Shown: positions 44,297 through 54,480 of the stretch, in pieces
Layout of the letters: each line of letters opens with the position of its first letter
Numbering within the stretch: position 1 is the first letter of the stretch
Source of the DNA: Solibacillus sp. FSL R7-0682
GTDB taxonomy: Bacteria; Bacillota; Bacilli; Bacillales_A; Planococcaceae
Direction: 5' to 3'
NCBI RefSeq assembly: GCF_038005985.1
Contig: NZ_JBBOUI010000001.1
Span: forward strand, 825,501-889,500
DNA length: 64,000 nt
Translations under genes and position numbers: made by a program
The notes under the pieces: model-generated
Database searches by the model: none
What the model saw: the letters and a program-made list of their open reading frames with translations, nothing else
What the model was told of the DNA's origin: nothing

Positions 44297-45226
44297 TTAG
44301 TCACTACCACTCGTTGCACCACCATCATGACTACTATCTGAATCAAAGCTATCATTTAATAACATATGTGCAAAGTCTGAAAATTCGATCTTGTTGGCGT
44401 ATAAATTACCGATTGTCTCATTCGACGTGTAAATTTGTGTTGTTAATAATAGTGTATTAGCTTGTGAGGGCTTTATTTTTAATTGACGGCATATTTCTTC
44501 ATGCATATCAAAAAGTGCTGGGAATTGCTGTACTTCAAATCGTGCTAATGCAAGAAGGCCAATTGTTTTATAATGACTTACTCGTATAAGTGCTTCAGCC
44601 TGTTTAATAAACGCTGCAATCTCCTTCAAAGTGGCGAAAGTTTGTTTACAAAACGTTCCAGTACCAACAGTTAATAATAGAGCTGTAGACTTTGCTTCAT
44701 TAGAACGCTTAAAACCAATTGATAAAAGGGCTTCATAATAACGTTCATAGCTATCCGCGAGTGTTGTTGGATCTTCAGGCCGGTTTGCTAAAATTGAGCA
44801 TACTAAAGTAGAAGGGAAACCATATTTTAAGCTAGGCTGCTTTTTTAATGCATCCATTAATGTAATTAGCTTTGCCATATCTTCATTGGATTTCAAATAG
44901 AGCGCAGATAAGTAGCTTTGTTCGCCACGATTGAACTTCTGTGTCAAAACTTTATACATATGTATTGCATCGGATACTTTTTCAGGGGTTTTGGCAAAAT
45001 GAACATAATAAGCCTGATTAATCGAAGAGTTGCTTCGTGCAAGATAGTACCATTTCGTATGCGTTTTAATTTGATACTGCACCTTTTCGTAGTCTTCGTA
45101 ATAAAAGGGAACATTGCGCACAGTTAATTTGACTGCTAAATCTTTGCCAAAACTATTTGCATCTGATCCAAAATAAAGATTAATTTTTTCAAGATTATCA
45201 AAGAATAATTGCAATGGGTCATTCAT
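44297..45226 (-). CDS. DUF4003 family protein
   Basis: About 309 residues, helical, with an acidic/Gly/Ser tail (SFDSDSSHDGGATSGSD). It matches the DUF4003 pattern in the regions SYERYYEALLSIGFKRSNEA near 165 and LLTVGTGTF near 190. No catalytic motif is evident and the family's role is unknown. ATG 45226 follows GAGGTGAT at 4 bases (8 from GAGG) and is preferred over 45235. Convergent with sstT. Confidence 0.78.
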   Translation of the reverse strand: MNDPLQLFFDNLEKINLYFGSDANSFGKDLAVKLTVRNVPFYYEDYEKVQYQIKTHTKWYYLARSNSSINQAYYVHFAKTPEKVSDAIHMYKVLTQKFNRGEQSYLSALYLKSNEDMAKLITLMDALKKQPSLKYGFPSTLVCSILANRPEDPTTLADSYERYYEALLSIGFKRSNEAKSTALLLTVGTGTFCKQTFATLKEIAAFIKQAEALIRVSHYKTIGLLALARFEVQQFPALFDMHEEICRQLKIKPSQANTLLLTTQIYTSNETIGNLYANKIEFSDFAHMLLNDSFDSDSSHDGGATSGSD

Positions 45227-45404
45227 AATTATCACCTCTAGTTATAAGTACGTTTATAACGAGAGGAAGTTTCAATAATTTCATCTGAAATGTACGAAAA
45301 AAGCTTGTAAAATAAGGCATAATTTGTGTCAGTGGTGTATGATATGTAAGTGATAATATTTTGATGAAGCATAGCTTTGTATATAGATTGAGGGGAAGAA
45401 ACCG

Positions 45405-46619
45405 ATGAGCCGACAACTATTTTTACCAATTATCGTAGGAACAGATATTAATGCATACAACATGGCAATTTCATTCCATGAAGAATATAAAATTCGTCCG
45501 ATTTTAGTAGGGAAGGGCGTTTTACCATTTACGAATTTAAGTACAATTCCTCGTGCAATTGAGTATGATCAAAAATTAGGGGACCCTACTCAGTTCGCAA
45601 AAATTTTAATTAGTGTAGCAAAAAAATACGAAGGTGAAGCGGAAAAATTAATTTTAATTGGTACGAATGATTTATATGTACGTTTAATTATTGAAAACCG
45701 TGATATTTTAAAGGATTATTTCGTCTTTAACTATATTGAAGAAAAGTTAATGAATGACCTACAACTTAAATCGAATTTCTATAAACTTTGTGAGCAATAT
45801 GGCATCGATATCCCGACAACGGTATTTTTTAATTGCAAAACAGATGATGAGTTTTCAAAGGACATGATGTATCCGGTTATTATTAAGCCAAGCAACGGGA
45901 TTGAATATAGCAGCCATCCATTTGAAGGACAAGCGAAAGTATTTAAAGTCGAAAGTAAAGAAGAAGTACAGCAAGTAATCGAAATGATTAAAAATAGCGG
46001 CTATCAAGATGAATTAATTATTCAAGACTATATTCCAGGCGAGGATACAGCAATGTGGGATTCTGTTGTATACGTAAGCTCAAAAGGAGAAACTCAGCTT
46101 GTATCGTTTGCACAAGTAGTATTACAAGAGCATACGAAAACAGCAATCGGGAATTATACCGCACTAATTAGTCGATATAATGAAGAAGTGATGACAAAGC
46201 TTCGCGGCTTTCTCGAAGACGTTGGTTACCGTGGATTCGGTAATTTCGATTTGAAATTCGATGAGCGTGATGGCAAGTTTAAAGTTTTCGAAGTGAATAT
46301 TCGCCAAGGGCGTTCAAGCTATTATGTGACAGCAATGGGTCACAATATGGCACGCTACTTTGTGGAAGATTTAATTTATGATATTCCAAAGCCTTGTACG
46401 TATTTAAAGGGGGATTTACTCTTCTCAGTAGTCCCAAAAATCGTACTTAAAAAATTCGTAGAAGATCCAGTAGTCAAACATGATATTGAGCGATTAATTA
46501 ACGAAAAGAAAATTGTCAATCCGTTGTTTTATAAACAGGACAAGCATTTAAAACGTAAAGTATATATGTTTATGCGCCAAGTGAATTACTATAAAAAATA
46601 TAAAGAAAACGTCTGGTAA
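45405..46619 (+). CDS. ATP-grasp ligase, candidate peptidoglycan D-Asp/D-Glu ligase
   Basis: 404 residues. The N-terminal Rossmann-like region IVGTDINAYNMAISFHEEY near 10 resembles the opening of Enterococcus D-aspartate ligase (AslA/Asl_fm). The ATP-grasp core runs from about 120 to 310: YPVIIKPSNGIEY near 157 (ATP lysine), DELIIQDYIPGED near 202, GNFDLKFDERDGKFKVFEVN near 274 with the two acidic Mg2+ ligands, and NIRQGRSS. Members join a D-amino acid to lysine of the stem peptide. That fits L-Lys-D-Asp/D-Glu walls known in Lysinibacillus/Solibacillus, but the role here is inference. AGGGGAAG precedes the ATG. Confidence 0.7.
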   Translation: MSRQLFLPIIVGTDINAYNMAISFHEEYKIRPILVGKGVLPFTNLSTIPRAIEYDQKLGDPTQFAKILISVAKKYEGEAEKLILIGTNDLYVRLIIENRDILKDYFVFNYIEEKLMNDLQLKSNFYKLCEQYGIDIPTTVFFNCKTDDEFSKDMMYPVIIKPSNGIEYSSHPFEGQAKVFKVESKEEVQQVIEMIKNSGYQDELIIQDYIPGEDTAMWDSVVYVSSKGETQLVSFAQVVLQEHTKTAIGNYTALISRYNEEVMTKLRGFLEDVGYRGFGNFDLKFDERDGKFKVFEVNIRQGRSSYYVTAMGHNMARYFVEDLIYDIPKPCTYLKGDLLFSVVPKIVLKKFVEDPVVKHDIERLINEKKIVNPLFYKQDKHLKRKVYMFMRQVNYYKKYKENVW

Positions 46620-46629
46620 AAAGACTTGG

Positions 46630-46668
46630 ACCCAACTAAGAGAGTAAAATCTTATAGTTGGGTTTTTT
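46630..46668 (+). terminator. Terminator of the ATP-grasp gene
   Basis: ACCCAACTAAGA pairs with TCTTATAGTTGGGT (one bulge), followed by TTTTTT. Confidence 0.88.
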
Positions 46669-46739
46669 GATATATGGTGTTAAGCGAAATACTAGGTGAA
46701 AAATGATATAGTTAAATAAAAATGAGAAGGCGGTTGGTT

Positions 46740-47174
46740 ATGACAGTACATACATTTAAACTAACAATTGATTGGCCTGGAGGTCGTAATCATGTTGGAG
46801 ATTTATCGGCTGAAAGATTACATACAAAAATTTCAATTCCACCTGAAATGGAAGGCCCAGGTATTGGAACCAATCCTGATGAAATGCTTCTAGGTGCTGC
46901 CGCTACTTGCTATATTATTACATTAGCTGCAATGCTAGAGCGAAGTAATATAAAGGCACAGTTAACATTGCACTCAGAAGGCAAAGTGGATGTGACAAAT
47001 GGTGTGTTTACTTACAAGGAAATTCACCATTATGTAGAAATGCAATTAAATGAGCAAAGTGAAAAAGAAAGCCGACTAGCAGAACGATATGCATATAAGG
47101 CGGAAGAAACTTGTATGATTAGTAAAGCGTTAAAAGGGAATGTAAACATTCAAGTACATCTCACGATAAAGTAG
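46740..47174 (+). CDS. OsmC family peroxiredoxin-like protein
   Basis: About 144 residues covering a whole OsmC domain: TIDWPGGRNHVGDL near 8, TNPDEMLLGAAATCYIITLA near 47 (first redox cysteine) and AEETCMISKALKGNV near 122 (second cysteine). OsmC/Ohr proteins reduce organic hydroperoxides with thiol partners. ATG 46740 is chosen, since GAAGGCGG lies six bases before it inside the longer frame. It is followed nine bases later by a UbiB-like kinase and probably co-transcribed with it. Confidence 0.88.
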   Translation: MTVHTFKLTIDWPGGRNHVGDLSAERLHTKISIPPEMEGPGIGTNPDEMLLGAAATCYIITLAAMLERSNIKAQLTLHSEGKVDVTNGVFTYKEIHHYVEMQLNEQSEKESRLAERYAYKAEETCMISKALKGNVNIQVHLTIK

Positions 47175-47186
47175 AGGGGCGATTTG

Positions 47187-49184
47187 ATGGATATACTTTC
47201 TGCAATAATACAATTAGTATTAGCATCCATAATAATTTTTTTTATTAGCGGACGACTTATTGGGTCACATGTTAGTTTAAGTAAACGAATCTTTTCTGTC
47301 ATTATTAGTGTTGTTTTTACAACATTTGTGTTTTGGTATACGTATTTACGCGACTCTAGCTATTATGATAATGGAATTGTGTCGAATGTAGTAAATATAG
47401 CGACCCTATTGTGGCTTGGAAGCATGCTACTGATCTCTATGCTACTCTATTTATTATTTGAGCTATTCGATCCAATCGAACTAAATGAAAATGGTGAGCC
47501 AGTTGATCGCCGTTCGGGTATTAAAACGCTTATTACGTATTGGAAGCGACAAAAACGTTTGCGCCAAGTAGTAAGTATTGCAGTGAAAAATGGCATAACT
47601 CGAACAGTCAAATATGCACGTGCTCGTGAGGATGAACGAGAGCTAGCTAAAGCATTACGAGATACTCTTGAGCAATGTGGTGGACTCTTTGTGAAATTTG
47701 GACAAGTGCTCTCAACAAGAAAAGAGCTATTATCTCCCATTTTTATTGAAGAGTTAGAAAAGCTTCAGCAACATGTAAAGCCACTTTCTAAGGAACAAGT
47801 GGACCAAATTTTAATAGAAAATTTTAATGGACATGTCGATGGAATTTTTAGTTATTTTAGTAAGCAGCCGATTGCCTCTGCCTCTATTGGTCAAGTACAT
47901 AAGGCGGTACTTCGTGAGACAAATGAGCCAGTAGTCGTAAAGCTCCTTCGTCCAGAAGTAAAAAATGTTATGACTGAAGATCTATCCATTTTAATGGAGT
48001 TTGCCAGTTGGATTTCAACAAAATCACAATGGGCAGAAAATATAGGCTTTTATGACTTAGCAAAAGGATTTAGCTTAGCGTTAAGAGAAGAAACGGATTT
48101 TAATATTGAAGCACGTAATATGGAGCAAGTTGCGCTAATTGTGCAAAAAGGAAATATCAATGCGAAAGTTCCAAAAGTATATTTACAGCATAGCAATGAA
48201 AATGTACTCGTAATGGAATATATTAAAGGGAAATCTGTAACAGTTGCCGGAGATCTATTTACAAGACAACAAATTAATCGACATGAGTTTGCCAAAACGC
48301 TACTTCATTCATTTTTAGAACAAGCATTGGTTTCAGGTATTTTCCATGCAGACCCACATCCGGGCAATATGTATATTGAAGAAGGTACAGGGCAATTAGC
48401 GATGCTTGACTATGGAGCAGTAGGTAGGTTAGCTGTTCAGCAACAAGATGGATTGAAGTATTTTTTAGTTGGTATCCATCAAAACGACGCAGCATTAGTA
48501 GTAGATGGGATACGCTTACTTGTTGAAAATGCAGAAGATATAAACGAACAAGAAATGGAACAGGCGATTAGCCAAGTATTATTACGCATTAGCTACGTCT
48601 CAAAAGTTCCAACTGATGTACTTGTTTACTCAATTTTTTCGATTGTACGGGATTTTGGATTGCATTTTTATCCAGCAGTTAGTGGTGCGCTTCGTGCATT
48701 CGTTACGATTGATGGGACATTATCAATCATCTGTCCAAACTTTGAAATTTTTAATGAAATAAAGGACTTTTCAAATGATTATTTGAAAGCCAATTTTTTA
48801 AAGCCATTAAAAAATCCAAGTGCCACAAAAGAACGTATTGAGGAAGAATTAGCGCTCGTCTTACCGAACTTAAGAAAAATCCCCCGACGCATTGATCAGC
48901 TTTTTAAAAAGGTGGAAAGTGGTAAAATTATATTGCATCATGACATTTTTTCAGATAAAACGAATGCAATGTTTATTACACAGCTTTTCTCCCGCTTTGT
49001 CCTGTTAATCGTTGGTGTGACATTCGGTATTATATCCGTTGCGTTGCTCGCCATTTCTCAATTTATGCATAATGCTTATGCTGTTTACTTAAATACAACA
49101 GCATATTTAGGGTTATTTTTATGCGCAATCTTGCTAGTACGTTTATCAATCCAAGCGATACGTGATACAAAACGAACAAAATAA
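47187..49184 (+). CDS. ABC1/AarF/UbiB-like membrane kinase
   Basis: 665 residues: three N-terminal membrane helices (about 4-22, 34-52, 68-92), a UbiB kinase-like domain at about 140-540 and two C-terminal helices (about 590-655). Signatures: the KxGQ motif FVKFGQVLSTRKELL near 170, PIASASIGQVHKA near 230 (Ala-rich nucleotide loop), HADPHPGNMY near 387 and MLDYGAVGRL near 408 (DFG-like). UbiB proteins aid isoprenoid-quinone synthesis or lipid handling. The N-terminal membrane block is an extra compared with typical bacterial UbiB. ATG 47187 follows GAGGGG at seven bases; TTG 47184 is less likely. Confidence 0.88.
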   Translation: MDILSAIIQLVLASIIIFFISGRLIGSHVSLSKRIFSVIISVVFTTFVFWYTYLRDSSYYDNGIVSNVVNIATLLWLGSMLLISMLLYLLFELFDPIELNENGEPVDRRSGIKTLITYWKRQKRLRQVVSIAVKNGITRTVKYARAREDERELAKALRDTLEQCGGLFVKFGQVLSTRKELLSPIFIEELEKLQQHVKPLSKEQVDQILIENFNGHVDGIFSYFSKQPIASASIGQVHKAVLRETNEPVVVKLLRPEVKNVMTEDLSILMEFASWISTKSQWAENIGFYDLAKGFSLALREETDFNIEARNMEQVALIVQKGNINAKVPKVYLQHSNENVLVMEYIKGKSVTVAGDLFTRQQINRHEFAKTLLHSFLEQALVSGIFHADPHPGNMYIEEGTGQLAMLDYGAVGRLAVQQQDGLKYFLVGIHQNDAALVVDGIRLLVENAEDINEQEMEQAISQVLLRISYVSKVPTDVLVYSIFSIVRDFGLHFYPAVSGALRAFVTIDGTLSIICPNFEIFNEIKDFSNDYLKANFLKPLKNPSATKERIEEELALVLPNLRKIPRRIDQLFKKVESGKIILHHDIFSDKTNAMFITQLFSRFVLLIVGVTFGIISVALLAISQFMHNAYAVYLNTTAYLGLFLCAILLVRLSIQAIRDTKRTK

Positions 49185-49192
49185 TTCGTATA

Positions 49193-49219
49193 AGAGATCC
49201 AATTTAGGGTCTCTTTTTT
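49193..49219 (+). terminator. Terminator after the UbiB-like gene
   Basis: AGAGATCC (49193-49200) pairs, with one mismatch, with GGGTCTCT (49207-49214), then TTTTT. Confidence 0.75.
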
Positions 49220-49450
49220 GTTTGATAAATTTCATCAAACTATTACTTTAGTATAATAAAATATTAAAGTGATAGTGTGATAATGTATTAGTTTATTATG
49301 ATGAAAATTCTGTTATGTTAAAGAAAAAATACGTATTTAGGAGAAAATAATTGATTTATTTTCGAAAAAATGTAGAAATAAATTGTTATTTAAATAATAA
49401 TAAAATTAAGTACTTAATTGATTGAGATAATAATGTAAAGGGATGGTAAT

Positions 49451-50929
49451 ATGATTAAATTAAATGGGCAAAGTTTATCAATTGAGCAGATGACCCGTAT
49501 TTTATACGAAAATGAAAAAGTGCAAATTGCAGAGGAAGCAATTAGGCGCGTTGAAAAAAGCCGTACAGCAGTAGAACGTATTGTAGAGCAAGATAAAACG
49601 GTATATGGAATTAATACTGGTTTTGGGAAATTTAGCGATGTTAAAATCCAAGAGCAAGAAGTAAGTATGCTTCAATTAAATTTAATTCGTTCTCATGCAT
49701 GTGGTTTTGGTGAACCATTTCCGGTAAAAGTATCAAAGGCAATGATGGTGCTCCGCTTAAACGCCTTATTAAAAGGGTTATCGGGGATACGAATGGAAGT
49801 ATTGGAACGTTTACTATGGATGATTAATGAAGAGATTATTCCGGTTATTCCACAACAGGGCTCACTTGGCGCTTCAGGTGACTTAGCGCCATTATCCCAT
49901 TTAGTATTAGCACTTATTGGTGAAGGCGAAGTGTGGGTTGATGGAATCATTCAACCTGCAGAAGAAGTTTTTAAGGCAAATAACTTAACTATAATTGAAT
50001 TACAAGCAAAAGAAGGATTAGCTCTTATTAATGGGACACAGGCAATGACAGCGCAAGGTGTTGTAAATTACATTGAGGCAGAAAAACTAGCTTATGCGAG
50101 TGAATGGATTGCGGCAATGACGATGGAAGGCTTATACGGTATTATCGATGCGTTCCATCCAGCTGTTCATGAGGCGCGCGGTATGAAGGAACAAATGGAT
50201 GTAGCAAAGCGTATGCGTGACTGGTTAACGGACAGTCAGCTCATTACCCATCAAGGAGAAAAGCGTGTACAAGATCCATATTCTTTACGTTGCATCCCAC
50301 AAATACACGGAGCAAGTTGGCAAGTGCTTCAGTATGTAAAAGAAAAGTTAGAAATTGAAATGAACGCTGCAACAGATAATCCACTTATTTTTGAGGATGG
50401 AGACGTCGTTATTTCAGGGGGGAATTTCCACGGTCAACCAATTGCTTTTGCGATGGACTTTTTAAAAATTGGAATGGCAGAGTTAGCGAATGTTTCAGAA
50501 CGTCGTATTGAACGTTTAGTCAATCCTCAATTGAATGAAGGGCTACCTGCATTTTTAAGTGCAAACCCTGGCTTGGAATCAGGCGCTATGATTTTACAAT
50601 ATAGTGCAGCAAGCTTAGTATCGGAAAATAAAACATTAGCTCACCCAGCATCTGTTGACTCCATTCCATCATCAGCCAATCAAGAAGATCATGTTAGCAT
50701 GGGTACAACTGGATCTCGTCACGCGCGTATGATTATTTCAAATGTGCGCCATGTACTAGCAATTGAAGCATTTTGTGCAGCGCAAGCTGTAGAATATCGA
50801 GGAATAAAAAATATGTCACCAAAGCTACGACAAAAATGGGATGAAATTCGTGCAATTGCGCCTAGCATGACAGAAGATCGTGTGTTTAGTAAAGATGTGA
50901 ATCGCATTGTTACGCTCTTATCAGTATGA
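49451..50929 (+). CDS. hutH: Histidine ammonia-lyase
   Basis: 492 residues. The self-formed MIO cofactor comes from Ala-Ser-Gly in [14 protein letters not shown] near 138. Also present are [13 protein letters not shown] near 53 (catalytic Tyr), [10 protein letters not shown] near 306 and [11 protein letters not shown] near 405. It removes ammonia from histidine to give urocanate. AAAGGGATGG precedes the ATG. It stands alone here, without hutU/I/G or the hutP regulator, so later steps must be encoded elsewhere, or this enzyme serves a different purpose. Confidence 0.93.
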   Translation: MIKLNGQSLSIEQMTRILYENEKVQIAEEAIRRVEKSRTAVERIVEQDKTVYGINTGFGKFSDVKIQEQEVSMLQLNLIRSHACGFGEPFPVKVSKAMMVLRLNALLKGLSGIRMEVLERLLWMINEEIIPVIPQQGSLGASGDLAPLSHLVLALIGEGEVWVDGIIQPAEEVFKANNLTIIELQAKEGLALINGTQAMTAQGVVNYIEAEKLAYASEWIAAMTMEGLYGIIDAFHPAVHEARGMKEQMDVAKRMRDWLTDSQLITHQGEKRVQDPYSLRCIPQIHGASWQVLQYVKEKLEIEMNAATDNPLIFEDGDVVISGGNFHGQPIAFAMDFLKIGMAELANVSERRIERLVNPQLNEGLPAFLSANPGLESGAMILQYSAASLVSENKTLAHPASVDSIPSSANQEDHVSMGTTGSRHARMIISNVRHVLAIEAFCAAQAVEYRGIKNMSPKLRQKWDEIRAIAPSMTEDRVFSKDVNRIVTLLSV

Positions 50930-51003
50930 TAAGTCATTCTAGGCGCAATACGTGGTTTTTGTTTGCTATAATAATGCCTAGTAGATAGAGAGGAAGTTAT
51001 AGT

Positions 51004-51879
51004 ATGACAAAACCACATTTATTAATAGTTGATGGTATGGCATTATTATTCCGTTCGTTTTTTGCATCGGCAGCGATGAATCAATTTATCCGTTTGGAAG
51101 ATGGTACCCCATCCAATGGCGTACAAGGCTTTGCGCGTCACGTATTAACAGCACAAAGTTTAATGAAACCTACCCATTTAGCGGTATGTTGGGATATGGG
51201 AGCACACACGTTCCGTAATGATCTATTTGAAGGCTATAAGGCAAATCGTCCAGCGCCACCAGAAGAAATGTTGCCACAATTTGATATGGCAAAAGAAGTA
51301 TCACAAATGATTGGTTGGCAAAACTTTGGTATACCTGGTTTAGAGGCAGATGACTTAATCGGTTCTATGATTGAAAAGTGGAAGGATGAGGCACAAATTA
51401 CGGTCATTAGTGGTGACAAAGATTTATTGCAATTACTAAATCCCTCAACGACAATCGCATTTACAAAAAAAGGATATTCAGAATACGATGTATACACAGA
51501 ATCAAGATTTGTTGATGAATATGGTATTACGCCAAAGCAATTTGCTGAAGTGAAGGCATTTATGGGGGATACAAGTGATGGTTATCCTGGTGTAAAGGGG
51601 ATTGGCCCAAAAACAGCACTTCAATTAATTCAAAATCATGGATCGATCGATGGGGTAATGGAAGCTTTACCAACTTTAAAACCTGGTCAACGTATTAAAA
51701 TTAGTGAAAATGAAGCAATGCTACGCTTGTCACATCAATTGGCAACAATCCATTGTAGTGCGGAGATAGAGGTAGGTTTAGAGTCATTACGACTATCAAG
51801 CTATACAACTGATTTATTCGATATTGTTGAGCAAAGGGGCTACCGTTTGATTTCAAAACATGCTCGTTCGATTTATTAA
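51004..51879 (+). CDS. Small 5'-3' exonuclease (YpcP/ExoIX-like, Pol I N-domain homologue)
   Basis: 291 residues containing only the FEN/5' nuclease domain: LLIVDGMALLFRSFFA near 7 (first Asp), GLEADDLIGSM near 115, VISGDKDLLQLL near 134 (metal-binding Asp), and the helix-three-turn-helix MGDTSDGYPGVKGIGPKTAL near 186 (DNIPG of relatives is DGYPG here). Bacillus subtilis YpcP is the same length and contributes to RNA primer removal. No polymerase domain is present. AGAGGAAGTTATAG precedes the ATG. A bidirectional terminator follows. Confidence 0.92.
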   Translation: MTKPHLLIVDGMALLFRSFFASAAMNQFIRLEDGTPSNGVQGFARHVLTAQSLMKPTHLAVCWDMGAHTFRNDLFEGYKANRPAPPEEMLPQFDMAKEVSQMIGWQNFGIPGLEADDLIGSMIEKWKDEAQITVISGDKDLLQLLNPSTTIAFTKKGYSEYDVYTESRFVDEYGITPKQFAEVKAFMGDTSDGYPGVKGIGPKTALQLIQNHGSIDGVMEALPTLKPGQRIKISENEAMLRLSHQLATIHCSAEIEVGLESLRLSSYTTDLFDIVEQRGYRLISKHARSIY

Positions 51880-51880
51880 T

Positions 51881-51921
51881 AAAAGGAGAGTATGATCCTT
51901 ATAGATCATACTCCCCTTTTT
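51881..51921. terminator. Bidirectional terminator
   Basis: AAAAGGAGAGTATGATC (51881-51897) pairs with GATCATACTCCCCTTTT (51904-51920) with one mismatch. It serves the exonuclease gene and the convergent germination operon. Confidence 0.9.
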
Positions 51922-53050
51922 CTGTAATTATTCGCTCGCCTTTTATTTGGGCAAAGTCAATATTCAAAGTTCGAATGGAAGATTCATTCAAAGGAATTTT
52001 CCCGTCATTTTGAAATTTCTTCCACGCCTTAAGTTCTTTCCGATAAACAACTTCTGATAACCTATAAATGTCGATATCTTGTTCTAACCCTGCTTTGTAG
52101 GTTTTTTCAATTTCATGCTTCATCTCTTTTTTGACAGCATCTTGAAATTTATCTTCATTTTCCTCCGCTGGGAATTCGTTTGCTGTCACAATTATTTTAA
52201 CGGTAATGTCAAATTGAACGCCATCTTTAGTAACAATTGGAATGATTTCAGGTTTGACTTTATCGACGTTAAGTGTAATGTATGGATCGTCAAGGGCAGG
52301 ATATTTAACTGTTAAACTAGAGCGTTTTGTTTTGTCTGTCATAAATTGCAAACCTCTTGCCTGATCCAGAGGTATAGTTCCTTTTAATCCAGATTTTTTT
52401 GAAATGATGGACATGCCAGAAAATCCATGAATAGTATCTTCACCTTTATTTGTAGTCCAATTTTCTTTAACTTCAACAAATGGAATATGTGCCTCATGGC
52501 TTGGCTCGTCCAGTTGAATCATTAACTCTCGAAAGCGAATCGGTCGAATAAGGGATGACTGACTAAAGGAATTTAATGGGTCTGATAATTTTGAAAGTGT
52601 AATTGATTTATTTAAAATGGGTGTTGTAGACATTATTTCGTCAATAGATGAATTCGTAACATATGCCCATGTAGTATAGCGTAGTTCGCGATAGCGAATA
52701 AATGCGTTTACTATAGGTTGCGCCTTATTTTCCTTCACAATGTTTTCTGAAAAAATAACATATGATAAGTGTCCAAAAAATAAGCGCTCATCCATTGAAT
52801 TGTATAAGTTGAAAAAGGCTTCATCAAATGTTCTGCCATTGGCAATCCCGACTTCTACCTGTGTTGCTTCAGGGTTTGGCTGTTCTGATTTTGCAATGTT
52901 AGTAAAATCAATAATTTGAGCATATATTTTGTATTCTTCGTCTTTATAGTCAAATCCAAGTCCATGAATATAATACATTCGCTCAGCTTGATTTGTATCC
53001 CAGCAACCAGCTAATAATAGTAAAAATGGGAAAAATAAAAGTTTCTTCAT
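51899..53050 (-). CDS. Spore germination protein, Ger(x)C lipoprotein subunit
   Basis: A 383-residue lipoprotein: signal peptide MKKLLFFPFLLLLAGCWDTN with lipobox LAGC and the Trp-Asp characteristic of GerC proteins, followed by the usual C-subunit domains (MYYIHGLGFDYKDEEYK near 25). It forms the outer-face part of a nutrient germinant receptor in the spore inner membrane. ATG shares one base with the stop of the A subunit, so translation is coupled. Third and last gene of the operon. GGAGGGAA precedes the start. Confidence 0.93.
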   Translation of the reverse strand: MKKLLFFPFLLLLAGCWDTNQAERMYYIHGLGFDYKDEEYKIYAQIIDFTNIAKSEQPNPEATQVEVGIANGRTFDEAFFNLYNSMDERLFFGHLSYVIFSENIVKENKAQPIVNAFIRYRELRYTTWAYVTNSSIDEIMSTTPILNKSITLSKLSDPLNSFSQSSLIRPIRFRELMIQLDEPSHEAHIPFVEVKENWTTNKGEDTIHGFSGMSIISKKSGLKGTIPLDQARGLQFMTDKTKRSSLTVKYPALDDPYITLNVDKVKPEIIPIVTKDGVQFDITVKIIVTANEFPAEENEDKFQDAVKKEMKHEIEKTYKAGLEQDIDIYRLSEVVYRKELKAWKKFQNDGKIPLNESSIRTLNIDFAQIKGERIITEKGEYDL

Positions 53051-54480
53051 TAATTTCCCTCCTTCGTTTTATCTTTAGGGTCTAAAATTGAAGGGCGTTT
53101 TTTATATTCTTTAGAAGGTGGACGAAAAATCGTTTTCTTTATATTATCCCAACTTAAATCTGCAGCAATACCCAAATATGGATAACTAAAAATTCGAATG
53201 TTTCCAAGAAAAATCAAAACAATATAGATTGACAGAAAGAAACCGAATAAGCCAAATAAAGAGGTAATAAAAATAAACCCTATACGCATTATACTAACTG
53301 ATGTAACTAAGGATTGGTTGACAAGTGTAAACGTTGCAATAGTAGAGATCGCAATAATAACAATCATTGCAGGACTAGTAATCCCAGCACGAATTGCAGC
53401 ATCTCCAATAATTAGTCCTCCAACAACGCTAATCGTCCCCCCTAAAATACTTGGTAAGCGTAAACCAGCTTCGCGAAATAATTCAAACATAAAAAGCATC
53501 CCTAACATTTCAATCGCTGATGGAAGAGGTGAACCAGTATTTGATTGAACGACAGTTGCAAGTAATTGAATTGGTAGTTGTTCTTGATGGAAAGTTGTTA
53601 AAGCTAACCAAAAAGCTGGTAGTAATATTGCAATTAATATACTCGCAAATCGTAATAATCGTTCTAGTGAACTGAAAAAAACTGGGTAATCATTGTCCTC
53701 TCCCGATTTAAGTAGCATTAGCACATTAACGGGTGTAATCATAGCATATGCGATTCCATCAATTAGAAGGACAAAACGTCCTGTAATTAAAGATTGAATA
53801 GCAAAGTCTGGACGTCCTGTCGTATCATTCAAAGGGACTAAATAAGAATTACTATTTAGTCTTTCCATTAATAGCTCACCACTTAAAATAGCATCAGTAT
53901 CAATTGAATTAAGCTTTCCTTTTACCTCCTTTAAAATAGACAAATTGGCAATATCCTTAAAATATAAAATGGCTATTTTTGTTTTTGACCGTTTACCTAG
54001 AGTTAGTTTTTCTACAGAAAGAGAATTTGTAGGCAGCCGCTTACGAATTAGAGCAATATTAACGCCTAAATCTTCAATGAAGTTATCTCTGGGTCCTTTA
54101 ATAAGTACTTCTAAATTTGTTTCCTCAGGACTTCGATTCGGTTTCTTTTCAATATTACTCGAAAGTAAAATTTTAGTATCTTCAATATAAATTAATACAA
54201 ACCCACTAAAAACATTCGTTACTGCATCCTGTAATTTATCGACTTGCTGTAGACCAGGAAGAAATAAACTTTGAGGTAGCGCTTTTTTTTCTGGTAATTG
54301 TTTTTGGTCACAAACCGATTGCAACCGGGGGACAACAACTTCATTTAATAAATAATTGTCAATCATCGATTCACAAATAACGAGAGTCACATTACTTGCT
54401 TGAAATTGATACGTTTGAAAACGGACATCTGCACAATTCTCAAATTGGTCCTTTAATGTAATTAAATCAATTGGATGCAT
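53050..54480 (-). CDS. Spore germination protein, GerA (A) subunit
   Basis: 476 residues: an N-terminal soluble region of about 230 residues that binds germinant-related ligands in the family, then the GerA membrane region with four to five helices (about 280-410). Seen: ILSGELLMERLNSNSYLVPL near 196, the loop INPVNVLMLL-like ITPVNVLMLL near 248 and SNTGSPLPSAIEMLGMLFMF near 316. The A subunits assemble into a ring-like ion channel that opens on amino-acid or nucleoside germinants. It overlaps the B-subunit gene by 14 bp. The ligand cannot be predicted. Confidence 0.93.
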   Translation of the reverse strand: MHPIDLITLKDQFENCADVRFQTYQFQASNVTLVICESMIDNYLLNEVVVPRLQSVCDQKQLPEKKALPQSLFLPGLQQVDKLQDAVTNVFSGFVLIYIEDTKILLSSNIEKKPNRSPEETNLEVLIKGPRDNFIEDLGVNIALIRKRLPTNSLSVEKLTLGKRSKTKIAILYFKDIANLSILKEVKGKLNSIDTDAILSGELLMERLNSNSYLVPLNDTTGRPDFAIQSLITGRFVLLIDGIAYAMITPVNVLMLLKSGEDNDYPVFFSSLERLLRFASILIAILLPAFWLALTTFHQEQLPIQLLATVVQSNTGSPLPSAIEMLGMLFMFELFREAGLRLPSILGGTISVVGGLIIGDAAIRAGITSPAMIVIIAISTIATFTLVNQSLVTSVSIMRIGFIFITSLFGLFGFFLSIYIVLIFLGNIRIFSYPYLGIAADLSWDNIKKTIFRPPSKEYKKRPSILDPKDKTKEGN

